From Streptomyces sp. CB02414 (GTDB lineage: Bacteria; Actinomycetota; Actinomycetes; Streptomycetales; Streptomycetaceae), in NCBI RefSeq assembly GCF_001905385.1, contig NZ_LIPF01000011.1, positions 62,001 to 126,000 on the forward strand: DNA of 64,000 nucleotides, in the 5' to 3' direction. Positions 32,872 through 41,088 of this stretch are shown here, in pieces. The translations under genes and the position numbers were made by a program. Each line of letters begins with the position of its first letter. Position 1 is the first letter of the stretch. The notes under the pieces were generated by a model that did no database searches, was not told the origin of the DNA, and saw nothing but the letters and a program-made list of their open reading frames with translations.

Positions 32872-34242
32872 GTGAGCACCGACAGCAAGGACCTCAGCAG
32901 GACCGCCTACGACCACCTGTGGATGCACTTCACCCGCATGTCGTCGTACGAGAACGCCCCCGTCCCCACCATCGTCCGCGGTGAGGGCACCCACATCTAC
33001 GACGACAAGGGCAAGCGCTACCTCGACGGTCTCGCCGGCCTGTTCGTCGTCCAGGCCGGGCACGGCCGCCAGGAGCTGGCCGAGACCGCCTCGAAGCAGG
33101 CTCAGGAGCTCGCCTTCTTCCCGGTGTGGTCCTACGCCCACCCCAAGGCCGTCGAGCTGGCCGAGCGCCTGGCGAACGAGGCCCCCGGCGACCTCAACAA
33201 GGTCTTCTTCACCACCGGCGGCGGCGAGGCGGTCGAGACCGCCTGGAAGCTCGCCAAGCAGTACTTCAAGCTGACCGGCAAGCCGACCAAGTACAAGGTC
33301 ATCTCCCGCGCGGTCGCCTACCACGGCACCCCGCAGGGCGCCCTGTCCATCACCGGCCTGCCGGGGCTGAAGGCCCCCTTCGAGCCGCTCGTGCCCGGCG
33401 CGCACAAGGTCCCGAACACCAACATCTACCGCGCCCCGCTCTTCGGCGACGACCCCGAGGCCTTCGGCCGCTGGGCCGCCGACCAGATCGAGCAGCAGAT
33501 CCTCTTCGAGGGCCCGGAGACGGTCGCCGCCGTCTTCCTGGAGCCGGTGCAGAACGCGGGCGGCTGCTTCCCGCCCCCGCCCGGCTACTTCCAGCGGGTG
33601 CGCGAGATCTGCGACCAGTACGACGTGCTGCTCGTCTCGGACGAGGTCATCTGCGCCTTCGGCCGCCTGGGCACGACGTTCGCCTGCGACAAGTTCGGCT
33701 ACGTCCCGGACATGATCACCTGCGCCAAGGGCATGACCTCGGGCTACTCCCCGATCGGCGCCTGCATCATCTCCGACCGCCTGGCCGAGCCGTTCTACAA
33801 GGGCGACAACACCTTCCTGCACGGCTACACCTTCGGCGGCCACCCGGTCTCCGCCGCGGTCGGCATCGCCAACCTCGACCTGTTCGAGCGCGAGGGCCTC
33901 AACCAGCACGTCCTGGACAACGAGGGCAACTTCCGCGCGACGCTGGAGAAGCTCCTCGACCTGCCGATCGTCGGCGACGTCCGCGGCAACGGCTTCTTCT
34001 ACGGCATCGAGCTGGTCAAGGACAAGAACACCAAGGAATCCTTCAACGAGGAGGAGACCGAGCGGATCCTGTACGGCTTCCTGTCGAAGGCGCTCTTCGA
34101 CAACGGCCTGTACTGCCGTGCCGACGACCGCGGCGACCCGGTCATCCAGCTCGCCCCGCCGCTGATCTCCAACCAGGAGACCTTCGACGAGATCGAGCAG
34201 ATCCTGCGCGCCACGCTGACGGAGGCGTGGACGAAGCTCTGA
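32872..34242 (+). CDS. Putrescine/omega-amino acid–pyruvate aminotransferase
   Basis: A 456-residue class III PLP aminotransferase. GTG 32872 follows the regulator stop by 2 bp. Motifs: GLAGLFVVQAGHGR, TTGGGEAVETAWKLA, VSDEVICAFGRLG and the Schiff-base lysine K286 in CAKGMTSGYSP. This pattern fits SpuC-type putrescine–pyruvate transaminases and beta-alanine–pyruvate transaminases. With a divergent aminobutyraldehyde dehydrogenase and a PotD paralogue nearby, putrescine to 4-aminobutanal is the most likely reaction. Confidence 0.85.
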   Translation: MSTDSKDLSRTAYDHLWMHFTRMSSYENAPVPTIVRGEGTHIYDDKGKRYLDGLAGLFVVQAGHGRQELAETASKQAQELAFFPVWSYAHPKAVELAERLANEAPGDLNKVFFTTGGGEAVETAWKLAKQYFKLTGKPTKYKVISRAVAYHGTPQGALSITGLPGLKAPFEPLVPGAHKVPNTNIYRAPLFGDDPEAFGRWAADQIEQQILFEGPETVAAVFLEPVQNAGGCFPPPPGYFQRVREICDQYDVLLVSDEVICAFGRLGTTFACDKFGYVPDMITCAKGMTSGYSPIGACIISDRLAEPFYKGDNTFLHGYTFGGHPVSAAVGIANLDLFEREGLNQHVLDNEGNFRATLEKLLDLPIVGDVRGNGFFYGIELVKDKNTKESFNEEETERILYGFLSKALFDNGLYCRADDRGDPVIQLAPPLISNQETFDEIEQILRATLTEAWTKL

Positions 34243-34266
34243 TCATCCTTCCAGAGGATCATCACC

Positions 34267-34313
34267 CGGCCCCGGTGCCGCCCGTTCGAGTGAGAAACGG
34301 CGGCCCGGGGCCG
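34267..34313. terminator. Terminator after the aminotransferase gene
   Basis: The arms CGGCCCCGG (34267–34275) and CCGGGGCCG (34305–34313) pair perfectly, and the inner parts extend the stem with one bulge. The structure starts 24 bp after the aminotransferase stop. Confidence 0.7.
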
Positions 34314-34430
34314 CGTGCTGTCCGGCCTCCCCACGGCGACTGCCTACGGTGCCCAGTGACCGATCGGCCCCGCCTTCGTTCGCCCGTACGGGGGACGCGA
34401 ACGGGGAAACACGGATCAGAACCGAGGTGT

Positions 34431-35225
34431 ATGCCCATGGAGGCTCCGCCGGACAACGACGTGCTGTGGGCCCGCGCCCTGCACTTCACGCACCACGACG
34501 GCTCCCCCGCGCTGCAAGGCGTGTCGGTCGGCGTCCGCGAGGGTGAGATCCTCGCCGTGAGCGGCCCGCGCGGCAGCGGCAAGACCACGCTGCTGCGGTG
34601 CCTGTCCGGCATGGTCCGGCCGCAGGACGGCGAGGTCTGGTTCAACAGCCTGCCGGTGCACACCATGGGCCCGCTCAAGCGCGAGCGACTGCGCCGCGAC
34701 CGCTTCGGCTGGATCGACCCCGCCCCGGTGCTCGTCCCGGAACTCAGCGCCTGGGAGAACGCCGCCCTGCCCCTCATGCTGCGCGGCGCCGGCCGGCGCC
34801 GGGCCAAGACCGCCGCCATGGAGTGGCTGGACCGCCTCGACGTCGGCGGCCGGACGGCCCGCAGGCGCCCGCACGAGCTCCAGCAGGCCGAGCGGCAGCG
34901 CGTGTGCATCGCCCGCGCGCTCGCCGTCGCGCCCGCGGTGCTCTTCGCCGACGAGCCGACGGCGCCGCTGCACCGGGTCGACCGCGCGCACGTCCTGCGC
35001 ACGCTCACCACCGCGGCCCGCTCGCACGGCATCACCGTCCTGCTCGCCACCGGCGACGCGCAGACCGCCGCCCTCGCCGACCGCACGGTGTCTCTGCTCG
35101 ACGGGCGGCGGGTGCGGACCGTGCACCTGCCGCCGGTCGCGGAGACCACGGTGGCCACCGGGCCCGGCGGAGCCTCCGGCACCCCCGGAACGGAAGGCCG
35201 GGCGGCGTGCTCGCTCTCCGCCTGA
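34431..35225 (+). CDS. ABC transporter ATPase with degenerate signature motif
   Basis: A 264-residue ATPase related to the MacB/LolD branch. ATG 34431 has GAGG upstream; ATG 34437 is possible. Walker A (GPRGSGKTT, 45–53) and Walker B (VLFADEPTA) are intact. The ABC signature, normally LSGGQ, reads HELQQAE. The usual Q-loop glutamine is not obvious near FGWIDPAP, and the switch histidine is replaced (LLATGDA). These changes predict slow or altered hydrolysis, or a regulatory role. It overlaps the permease gene by 19 bp, so the two surely work together. Confidence 0.78.
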   Translation: MPMEAPPDNDVLWARALHFTHHDGSPALQGVSVGVREGEILAVSGPRGSGKTTLLRCLSGMVRPQDGEVWFNSLPVHTMGPLKRERLRRDRFGWIDPAPVLVPELSAWENAALPLMLRGAGRRRAKTAAMEWLDRLDVGGRTARRRPHELQQAERQRVCIARALAVAPAVLFADEPTAPLHRVDRAHVLRTLTTAARSHGITVLLATGDAQTAALADRTVSLLDGRRVRTVHLPPVAETTVATGPGGASGTPGTEGRAACSLSA

Positions 35226-36574
35226 CCCGCGCCGCCCGCCTCGCCGTCCAACTGCGCCGCCTGCTGGTCGCGGTGGCGTCGGCGGGCACGGGCTTCCTGC
35301 TGCTGTGCGCCCTCGGCCACGCGCTCACCCACCCGGACACGCCCGGCTCCTCCGCCCTCCGCCTGGCCTGGTGCGCGGCGCCGCTGGCCGCCACGGTGTA
35401 CCTTGCCGTCGCCGTGGCCCGCACCGACCCCGGCACGCGTCCCCGCCCGGGGCTGTCGGCGATCGGCCTGGGCCCCGGCCGGCTGATGGCGGTCTCGGCG
35501 ACGACCACGGCCCTGTCGGCGGCCCTCGGCTCGGTGGCGGCCCTGTCCGGCTTCCTGTACGTGCGCGGGGACCTGACGGGAACGCCGGTCGACGGTGCCG
35601 TGACCGAGGCACTGGCGCTCGGCCAGCGTCTTCCCGCCCCGGCCGTGGTGACCCTGCTGACCCTGGTCCCGGCCGCCGCGTCCGCCGCCGTCGCCCTGAG
35701 CCTCCGCCCCCGCGACCCGAGGCCCGCCGCCGCCACCGGCCCCCGCCGCTACGGCCGTTTCGGCGCGTACGGCTGGGGCGCGGCCCGCGAAACCTTCGGC
35801 ACCTACGGCCGCTACGGCGCCCGCCTGGCATCGGCCTCCGCCCAGCCTGCGGGCAGTAGTGCCGCTGGAGGTCCCCCCTCTGGGGGAGGCACCCTGCTGG
35901 CGCAGGCGAGCGACACCCAGCCCCCAGCCGCGACGGACGGCCCCCCGCCCACCTCCGACGCCGCACCCGACCCCACCCCCGCCACTCCCCGCCCCCACAC
36001 CACCACCCTCCCCTGGGGCATCGCCGTACTCACCGCCGGCCTGGCCGTGGAGACCTACGCCGGCGACACCGCCTCCCCGGGCACCACCCCCTCCGCCGTC
36101 GTCCTCCTCGGCTGGTCCCTCACCGTCCTCGGCCTCGCCCTCGCCGGCCCCGGCCTCACCCACCTCTGCGGCCGCCTGCTGCAGGCAGCCCGCCCCGGCG
36201 CCCTGCGCCTCCTCGCCGGCCGCGTCCTCATGCAGGAGTCGCACCGCATCGGCCGCCCCCTCGGCGTCGTCTGCGCCGTGGCCTGTGCCGCCTACGCGGC
36301 CACCACCCTCTACGACACGGACGGCCCCGACTTCGGCCCGCTGAGCACCCTCGGCGCTCTCGTCGTGGCCGGCTGCACGGTGGCCACCCTCCTCACCGCC
36401 GCCGTCGAGGCCAAGCACGCCCGCACCGACACCACCGACGCCCTGCTCCGGCTGGGCGCTCCCCAGGCGACGCTGCGCGCCGCGGCGGCCGTACGCGCCG
36501 GTGCGCTGCTCGCCCTGTTCGCCCCGCTGACCCTGGTCGTCGCCCAGTTGGCGTCCCTGCCACTGGCCCGCTGA
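35207..36574 (+). CDS. ABC transporter-type membrane protein
   Basis: A 455-residue membrane protein partnered with the overlapping ATPase gene; GTG 35207 has GGAAGG upstream. About four hydrophobic segments lie in the first 170 residues and four to five in the last 190. Between them (about 175–265) is a low-complexity Pro/Ala/Gly-rich stretch with Tyr-Gly-Arg repeats, likely disordered. The C-terminal part resembles the end of FtsX-type permeases. The substrate is unknown. C-rich runs near 35940–36030 show a shift in base use inside the Pro-rich part. Confidence 0.72.
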   Translation: MLALRLTRAARLAVQLRRLLVAVASAGTGFLLLCALGHALTHPDTPGSSALRLAWCAAPLAATVYLAVAVARTDPGTRPRPGLSAIGLGPGRLMAVSATTTALSAALGSVAALSGFLYVRGDLTGTPVDGAVTEALALGQRLPAPAVVTLLTLVPAAASAAVALSLRPRDPRPAAATGPRRYGRFGAYGWGAARETFGTYGRYGARLASASAQPAGSSAAGGPPSGGGTLLAQASDTQPPAATDGPPPTSDAAPDPTPATPRPHTTTLPWGIAVLTAGLAVETYAGDTASPGTTPSAVVLLGWSLTVLGLALAGPGLTHLCGRLLQAARPGALRLLAGRVLMQESHRIGRPLGVVCAVACAAYAATTLYDTDGPDFGPLSTLGALVVAGCTVATLLTAAVEAKHARTDTTDALLRLGAPQATLRAAAAVRAGALLALFAPLTLVVAQLASLPLAR

Positions 36575-36691
36575 GGGCGCTGGAGAATTTCCTCGAAAAA
36601 ATCTCCGATCCGGCGATGAGTTCCGCACTCCCCGCGCGTCTAACCTCTCGAACGGCACGACAGCAGCAGGACACCGACGGGAGAGGCCCCC

Positions 36692-37099
36692 ATGTACCAG
36701 CAGATGATCTTCGTGAACCTGGCCACCAACGACCTCGACGCCTCGAAGAAGTTCTTCACCGGGCTCGGCTACGAGATCAACGCCCAGTTCAGCGACGACT
36801 CCACCGCGTCGATCCCGTTCAGCGACACCATCGTCGTGATGGTGCACACGCCGGAGAAGTACCGCCAGTTCACGAAGAAGGACATCGTGGACTCGACGAA
36901 GTCCAGCGAGGTGCTGGTCGCGCTGAGCGCCGAGAGCCGTGAGAAGGTCGACGAGCTGGTCGACAAGGCGGTCGCGGCCGGCGGTTCCGTCTCCGGCGAG
37001 ACCCAGGACCTTGGCTTCATGTACGGCCGTGCCTTCGACGACGTCGACGGCCACACCTTCGAGGTCGTCTGGATGGACCCGGCGGCGGTCCAGGGCTGA
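36692..37099 (+). CDS. VOC-family (glyoxalase/dioxygenase fold) protein
   Basis: A 135-residue protein of the vicinal-oxygen-chelate fold, with both beta-alpha-beta-beta-beta units visible: VNLATNDLDASKKFF at the start and GRAFDDVDGHTFEVVWMDP at the end. It belongs to the group often annotated as lactoylglutathione lyase-like. The C-terminal His and Glu (GHTFEV) are plausible metal ligands, but the N-terminal ligand is not evident. ATG 36692 has GGGAGAGG upstream. The reaction is unknown. Confidence 0.82.
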   Translation: MYQQMIFVNLATNDLDASKKFFTGLGYEINAQFSDDSTASIPFSDTIVVMVHTPEKYRQFTKKDIVDSTKSSEVLVALSAESREKVDELVDKAVAAGGSVSGETQDLGFMYGRAFDDVDGHTFEVVWMDPAAVQG

Positions 37100-37125
37100 G
37101 CCAGGCGCACGCCTAGCATGGGCGG

Positions 37126-38274
37126 GTGGATTCGACGACACCCGCCCAGCCCGGCCCCCAGTCCCGCCAGTCCCACCACGCCTCGCACGACCGGGAGATC
37201 GAGAGCCTCGCCGAGTTCGACGACGTCGTCTCGGCGCACGGCACACTCGCCCATTACCGCGTCCAGGCCGTCGACCTGACGGCCCGTACGGACGCCCTGA
37301 TGTCCGCGGACCCCACGGGTGCCGTCTTCCTCGGCTGCCCGATGGACGCTGAGGCAGCTGCCCGGGTCGCCGCGGCCGGCGCCCTGGTCTTCCCGCCCAT
37401 ACCGGGCCTGCCCTTCGAGCCCTACCGGGCGCACGTCTACACCCCGGACGCGCTGTACGCCTCCCTCGACGAGGGCTACGAGGCGACCCCGGACGCCCTC
37501 GCCTACGACTGGTTCCAGCAGACCAAGGCGGACGGCGACGTGTTCGCCTCCATGCTGCGCGCGATCCACGACGACGCCGTCTCCGACGCGGTCGACGAAC
37601 TCCTGGTCGGCGCACGGGTGGTCGGCGTCATGGGCGGTCACGCCATGGCGCGCGGCACGAGCGCCTACGCGGGCGCCGCGCGTCTGGGCCGCGAACTGGC
37701 CCGCGCCGGCTTCACCGTGGCCACCGGCGGCGGGCCGGGAGCGATGGAGGCGGCCAACCTCGGCGCGTACGCGGCCCCGTTCGACGACGGGATGCTGGAG
37801 GCGGCCCTGCTGCTCCTCGGCAAGGTCGCCTCGTTCACGCCGTCGGTCACCGACTGGGCGCGGTCCGCGTTCGAGGTGCGCGAGCGCTGGCCCGGAGGCG
37901 GTGCCTCGGTCGGCATCCCGACCTGGTTCTACGGCCACGAGCCGCCCAACGCCTTCGCGGCGCACATCGCCAAGTACTTCGCCAACGCCACCCGCGAGGA
38001 CGGCCTGCTGGCCCGTTCCAACGCGGGCGTGGTCTTCCTGCCGGGCGCCGCCGGAACCGTGCAGGAGGTCTTCGACAACGCGACGCCGAACTACTACGAG
38101 TCGCGGGGCGAGCCCACGCCGATGGTGCTGGTGGACCGGCGGCACTGGACGGAGAAGCTGCCCGCGTGGCCGCTGCTCACCTCGCTCGCCGGGGGGCGGA
38201 CCATGGAGTCCCGGATCGCGCTGGTCGACCGGATCGAGGAGGCTCCCGAGGCGCTGAAACGTCTCGGCGGTTAA
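37126..38274 (+). CDS. LOG-family Rossmann nucleotide-binding protein
   Basis: A 382-residue protein. GTG 37126 follows the VOC gene by 26 bp. The central Rossmann fold has VMGGHAMARG and ATGGGPGAMEAAN, the phosphate-binding loop of LOG (lysine decarboxylase-like) proteins. A later PGAAGTVQEVFDN corresponds to the PGGxGTxxE motif of cytokinin-activating phosphoribohydrolases, with the second glycine changed to alanine. It is longer than LOG enzymes (about 190 residues), with an extra N-terminal domain of about 150 residues. Nucleotide hydrolysis is likely but the substrate is unknown. Confidence 0.78.
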   Translation: MDSTTPAQPGPQSRQSHHASHDREIESLAEFDDVVSAHGTLAHYRVQAVDLTARTDALMSADPTGAVFLGCPMDAEAAARVAAAGALVFPPIPGLPFEPYRAHVYTPDALYASLDEGYEATPDALAYDWFQQTKADGDVFASMLRAIHDDAVSDAVDELLVGARVVGVMGGHAMARGTSAYAGAARLGRELARAGFTVATGGGPGAMEAANLGAYAAPFDDGMLEAALLLLGKVASFTPSVTDWARSAFEVRERWPGGGASVGIPTWFYGHEPPNAFAAHIAKYFANATREDGLLARSNAGVVFLPGAAGTVQEVFDNATPNYYESRGEPTPMVLVDRRHWTEKLPAWPLLTSLAGGRTMESRIALVDRIEEAPEALKRLGG

Positions 38275-38312
38275 TAAGAGGGCAAAGCCAACACCCTTGA
38301 CGGGCTTACGCG

Positions 38313-38340
38313 TTGACACTGCTTATGCACCGCTTATAGA
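38313..38340 (+). promoter_or_regulatory. Near-consensus vegetative promoter of the sortase-substrate gene
   Basis: TTGACA (38313–38318) and TATAGA (38335–38340) are separated by 16 bp. This is the best sigma-HrdB-like match I see in the window. It would give an 80–85 nt leader that includes a short hairpin (GTGCTGA 38359–38365 with TCAGCAC 38383–38389). Confidence 0.7.
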
Positions 38341-38429
38341 CCAGTGAGGCTCATGGGTGTGCTGAGGCCGCGTCATCGGGCGTCAGCACTCCTCTCACCC
38401 CCCGCATCTGCGCTCCCGTAAGGACAAAC

Positions 38430-39158
38430 GTGGCAGTCCTGTCCATAATCAGAAGCACGGCATCGCGCCGTGGTGTTCGCGCCCTCGGTGTCGCCTCCGC
38501 CTCGGTGGCCCTGGCGATCGGCGCCGCCGGCAGCGCTCTCGCCTGCGACATCAGCGAGTTCTCCGCCGCCGCCGAGTGCGAGGGCGACAAGGGCGTCATC
38601 ACGGTCACCGACGTGGACCCCGCCGGCATCCCCGCCACCGTCAGCGTGTACCTGCAGAACAACGGCGCCGACGCGAAGAAGGTCGGCGAGCAGGTGGTCA
38701 AGGGCTCGAGCGAAGGCACCACCATCACCTTCACCGAGGACTGGAAGCCGAACGCCGAGTACCGCATCCACGTCAAGGCCGACACGTACGTCGACGAGGA
38801 CATCAAGCCGAACCTCGTGACCCCGGCGACCGCCTGCGAGACGGAGGAGACGGAGTCGCCCTCCCCGACCCCGTCGGAGAGCTCCCCTGTCCCGTCCGAC
38901 ACCCCCTCCGACGAGACGGAGACGCCGGGCCCGGCGCCCTCCACGTCCGCCCCGGCGCCGTCGGGCAGCGAGAGCACCGCTCCGGCGGACACGCCGGGCA
39001 ACGCCCCGTCCCCGGCGGCCGGTGAGTCCAACCTCGCCGAGACCGGCGCCAACTCCAACACCGGCGTGATCGTCGGCATCGCTGCGGCCCTGGTCGTCGT
39101 CGGTGGCGGCGCGGTCTTCCTCGGCATGCGCCGTCGCGGAGCCAACGGCAAGGGCTGA
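38430..39158 (+). CDS. Cell-wall-anchored surface protein with LAETG sorting signal
   Basis: A 242-residue exported protein. GTG 38430 begins an N-terminal signal peptide that ends near SALA (about 37–40). A small beta-rich domain with a cysteine pair (C41, C54) and a third cysteine near 137 follows, then a Ser/Pro/Thr-rich spacer (about 140–200). The LAETG sequence at 202–206 is followed by a hydrophobic helix and a basic tail (MRRRGANGKG). That is the complete cell-wall sorting signal recognised by class E sortases of streptomycetes. The small domain is not one I recognise. Confidence 0.85.
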   Translation: MAVLSIIRSTASRRGVRALGVASASVALAIGAAGSALACDISEFSAAAECEGDKGVITVTDVDPAGIPATVSVYLQNNGADAKKVGEQVVKGSSEGTTITFTEDWKPNAEYRIHVKADTYVDEDIKPNLVTPATACETEETESPSPTPSESSPVPSDTPSDETETPGPAPSTSAPAPSGSESTAPADTPGNAPSPAAGESNLAETGANSNTGVIVGIAAALVVVGGGAVFLGMRRRGANGKG

Positions 39159-39192
39159 CGCCCCTCAGGCCCACAGGCCGTACGCGACATCG

Positions 39193-39220
39193 TGGCCCGT
39201 CCCCGGCCGGGGGCGGGCCA
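39193..39220. terminator. Terminator between sortase substrate and isomerase-like gene
   Basis: A 12-bp stem (39193–39204 with 39209–39220, one G·U pair, 4-nt loop) lies between two convergent genes. Confidence 0.75.
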
Positions 39221-39233
39221 CCGCCGTGCCGGC

Positions 39234-40041
39234 TCATCCGAACGTCGCCTTCTCCAGCCAGAGGTCCAGCAGCTTCCGGTCACCGAGCACCTCGAGCCCC
39301 GGCGCGTCCGGGGGCAGCCGCCGGTAGAAGGCCAGCAGCACGTCCGTGAGCGGTCCGCGCAGCGCCACGTCCGCCTTCTCGTGGCCGCGGCGCCAGGTGA
39401 CGCCCTCCTCGGCCAGCTCGACGACCCACTCGGCGTCCAGCTCCGCCGGCGCGTCGGTGGCGTGCAGGTGGATGCTCCGGCCCGGCGCCCGCGGTGTCCT
39501 CGCCGGCCCGTCGGGGAGGGCCCGCTGCACGGACTGCACGAACTGCACGATCTGCAGCCACTCGTCGACGGCGTCGGCCGCCACCTCGGGCGCGACCGCC
39601 TCGAACGGCCGGCCCGCCGCGAGCGCCGCGTCCGCACCGTGCACGACGAGTTCGTGCGTCATCCGGCGCGCCCAGAAGCCCGAGGTGTCGATCCCGGCCC
39701 ACGACCACGCCTGCGCGTCCGGGCCCGCCTCCCGCAGCGCCGCGACGACCGTCCGGCCGGACTCCGCCAGCCAGGCGTCGAGCGCGGCCACGTCGCCCCG
39801 CGTGCCGGGCCCCTCGGAACCCGGCGCCCGGTCCAGCGGGACCCTCCTCGGCGCGGGTCTCCACGATCAGCCCGGTCCAGCGCAGGGCCCGGCCCACGTG
39901 GAGCACCAGGTCCTCCAGGGACCAGTCCGGGCAGGTCGGCACGGTGGCGGCCGGGTCGGCGCCGGAGGTGAGGACGTCCCTCAACCTGTCCACCTGGACG
40001 GTGATCTCGTCGCAGTAGCGGTCATGCGCAAGGAGTGTCAT
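39234..40041 (-). pseudogene. Mycothiol-dependent maleylpyruvate isomerase-like protein, frameshifted
   Basis: Two adjacent frames together make one protein of the mycothiol-dependent maleylpyruvate isomerase/DinB-like family. The first, from ATG 40041, carries the N-terminal motif ATVPTCPDWSLEDLVLHVG and ends its sensible part at VETRAEEG. The second starts with LDRAPGSEG and GDVAALDAWLAESG and carries WARRMTHELVVHGADA and the C-terminal domain to the stop at 39234. The span of 808 bp is one more than a multiple of three. Removing one base of the CCC run at 39842–39844 would join the frames into 268 codons. The metal-binding histidines expected of the family seem present. It is either a recent +1 mutation or a sequencing error. 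It lies 25 bp after thiQ. Confidence 0.75.
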
Positions 40042-40066
40042 GGCCGTCACCCTAGGAGCGGAAGGA

Positions 40067-41086
40067 TCACCCGAGCACCACGATTTCCGCCACGTCGAAC
40101 TCCACTCCGACCACGTCCCCGACCTCCGGCGCCGCCCGCAGCGCGCACGCCGCCTCCAGGCGCGGGGCGTCCTCGGGCTGGAGGTGGACGGCGACGTGGG
40201 TGCCGCGGAAGGTGCGGGCGGTGACCGTGCAGCGCAGGCCCGCGTCGGCGGCCGTCAGCCGCACCCCGGCGGGGCGGACGAGCAGGGTGCGGGCGCCCTG
40301 CGGGGCGTCCTCGGGAACCGGCACCTTGCCCCACGGGCTGTCGGCGGCCTGCCCGGTGACGGTCGCGTCGACCACGTTGTCGAAGCCCAGGAAGCGGGCC
40401 ACGAAGGCGTCGGCCGGCCGCTGCCACACCTGGAGCGGCGTCCCCGACTGCGCGATCCGCCCGTCCCGCATCACCACGACCCGGTCGGCGAGCGCGAAGG
40501 CCTCGCCCTGGTCGTGCGTCACGGCGAGCACCGTGGTGCCCAGCCGGCCGAACAGCTCCCGCAGTTCCACCACCAGGCGCTCCCGCAGCGAGCGGTCCAG
40601 CTGGCCGAGCGGCTCGTCCAGCATGAGCAGCCGGGGCCGGGACGCGAGGGCGCGGGCCAGCGCCACCCGCTGCTGCTCACCGCCGGAGAGTGCGGCGACG
40701 GACCGCCGGGCGGCGTCGGGCAAGCCCACCAGCTCCAGCAACTCCGCCACCCGCTCCTGCTGTTCGGCACGGGACGCGCCCCGCATCCGCGGCCCGAAGG
40801 CGACGTTCCCGGCCACGTCCCGCTGCGGGAACAGCTGGTGGTCCTGGAACATCAGCCCGAGCTCGCGCTTGTGCGCGGGCACCCCGGCCTGGTCCCGCCC
40901 GTCCAGCGTCACCCGTCCGGCGTCCAGCGGCTGGAGGCCGGCGACCGCCCGCAGCAGCGTCGACTTGCCACTGCCGCTGGGGCCGAGCACGCACACCACC
41001 TCGTGCTCGGCGACATCGAGGTCGACGGCGTCGAGCACGGCGCGTCCGCCGAAGCGGACCGTCGCGCTCTCAAGGCTGAGCAGCAT
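40067..41086 (-). CDS. thiQ: Thiamine-type ABC transporter ATPase
   Basis: A 339-residue ATPase, longer than E. coli ThiQ because of a C-terminal domain (about 240–339, TOBE-like) usual in iron/thiamine/polyamine importers. Walker A LGPSGSGKST lies near 38–47, the signature LSGGEQQRV near 130 and Walker B LLMLDEPLGQLD near 155. The start is ATG 41086, 2 bp after the permease stop. A TPP riboswitch heads the operon, so the substrate is probably thiamine, its phosphates or a pyrimidine precursor. Confidence 0.8.
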   Translation of the reverse strand: MLLSLESATVRFGGRAVLDAVDLDVAEHEVVCVLGPSGSGKSTLLRAVAGLQPLDAGRVTLDGRDQAGVPAHKRELGLMFQDHQLFPQRDVAGNVAFGPRMRGASRAEQQERVAELLELVGLPDAARRSVAALSGGEQQRVALARALASRPRLLMLDEPLGQLDRSLRERLVVELRELFGRLGTTVLAVTHDQGEAFALADRVVVMRDGRIAQSGTPLQVWQRPADAFVARFLGFDNVVDATVTGQAADSPWGKVPVPEDAPQGARTLLVRPAGVRLTAADAGLRCTVTARTFRGTHVAVHLQPEDAPRLEAACALRAAPEVGDVVGVEFDVAEIVVLG

Positions 41087-41088
41087 CC

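Noticed and set aside
35859..36344. Pro/Ser/Ala-rich open frame inside the ABC permease gene
   Set aside because: It arises from the C-rich low-complexity insert read out of frame; the permease frame continues into real membrane helices.
34262..37615. Minus-strand open frame of more than 1100 codons
   Set aside because: It is antisense to the ABC, VOC and LOG genes, and its composition is that of a shadow frame.
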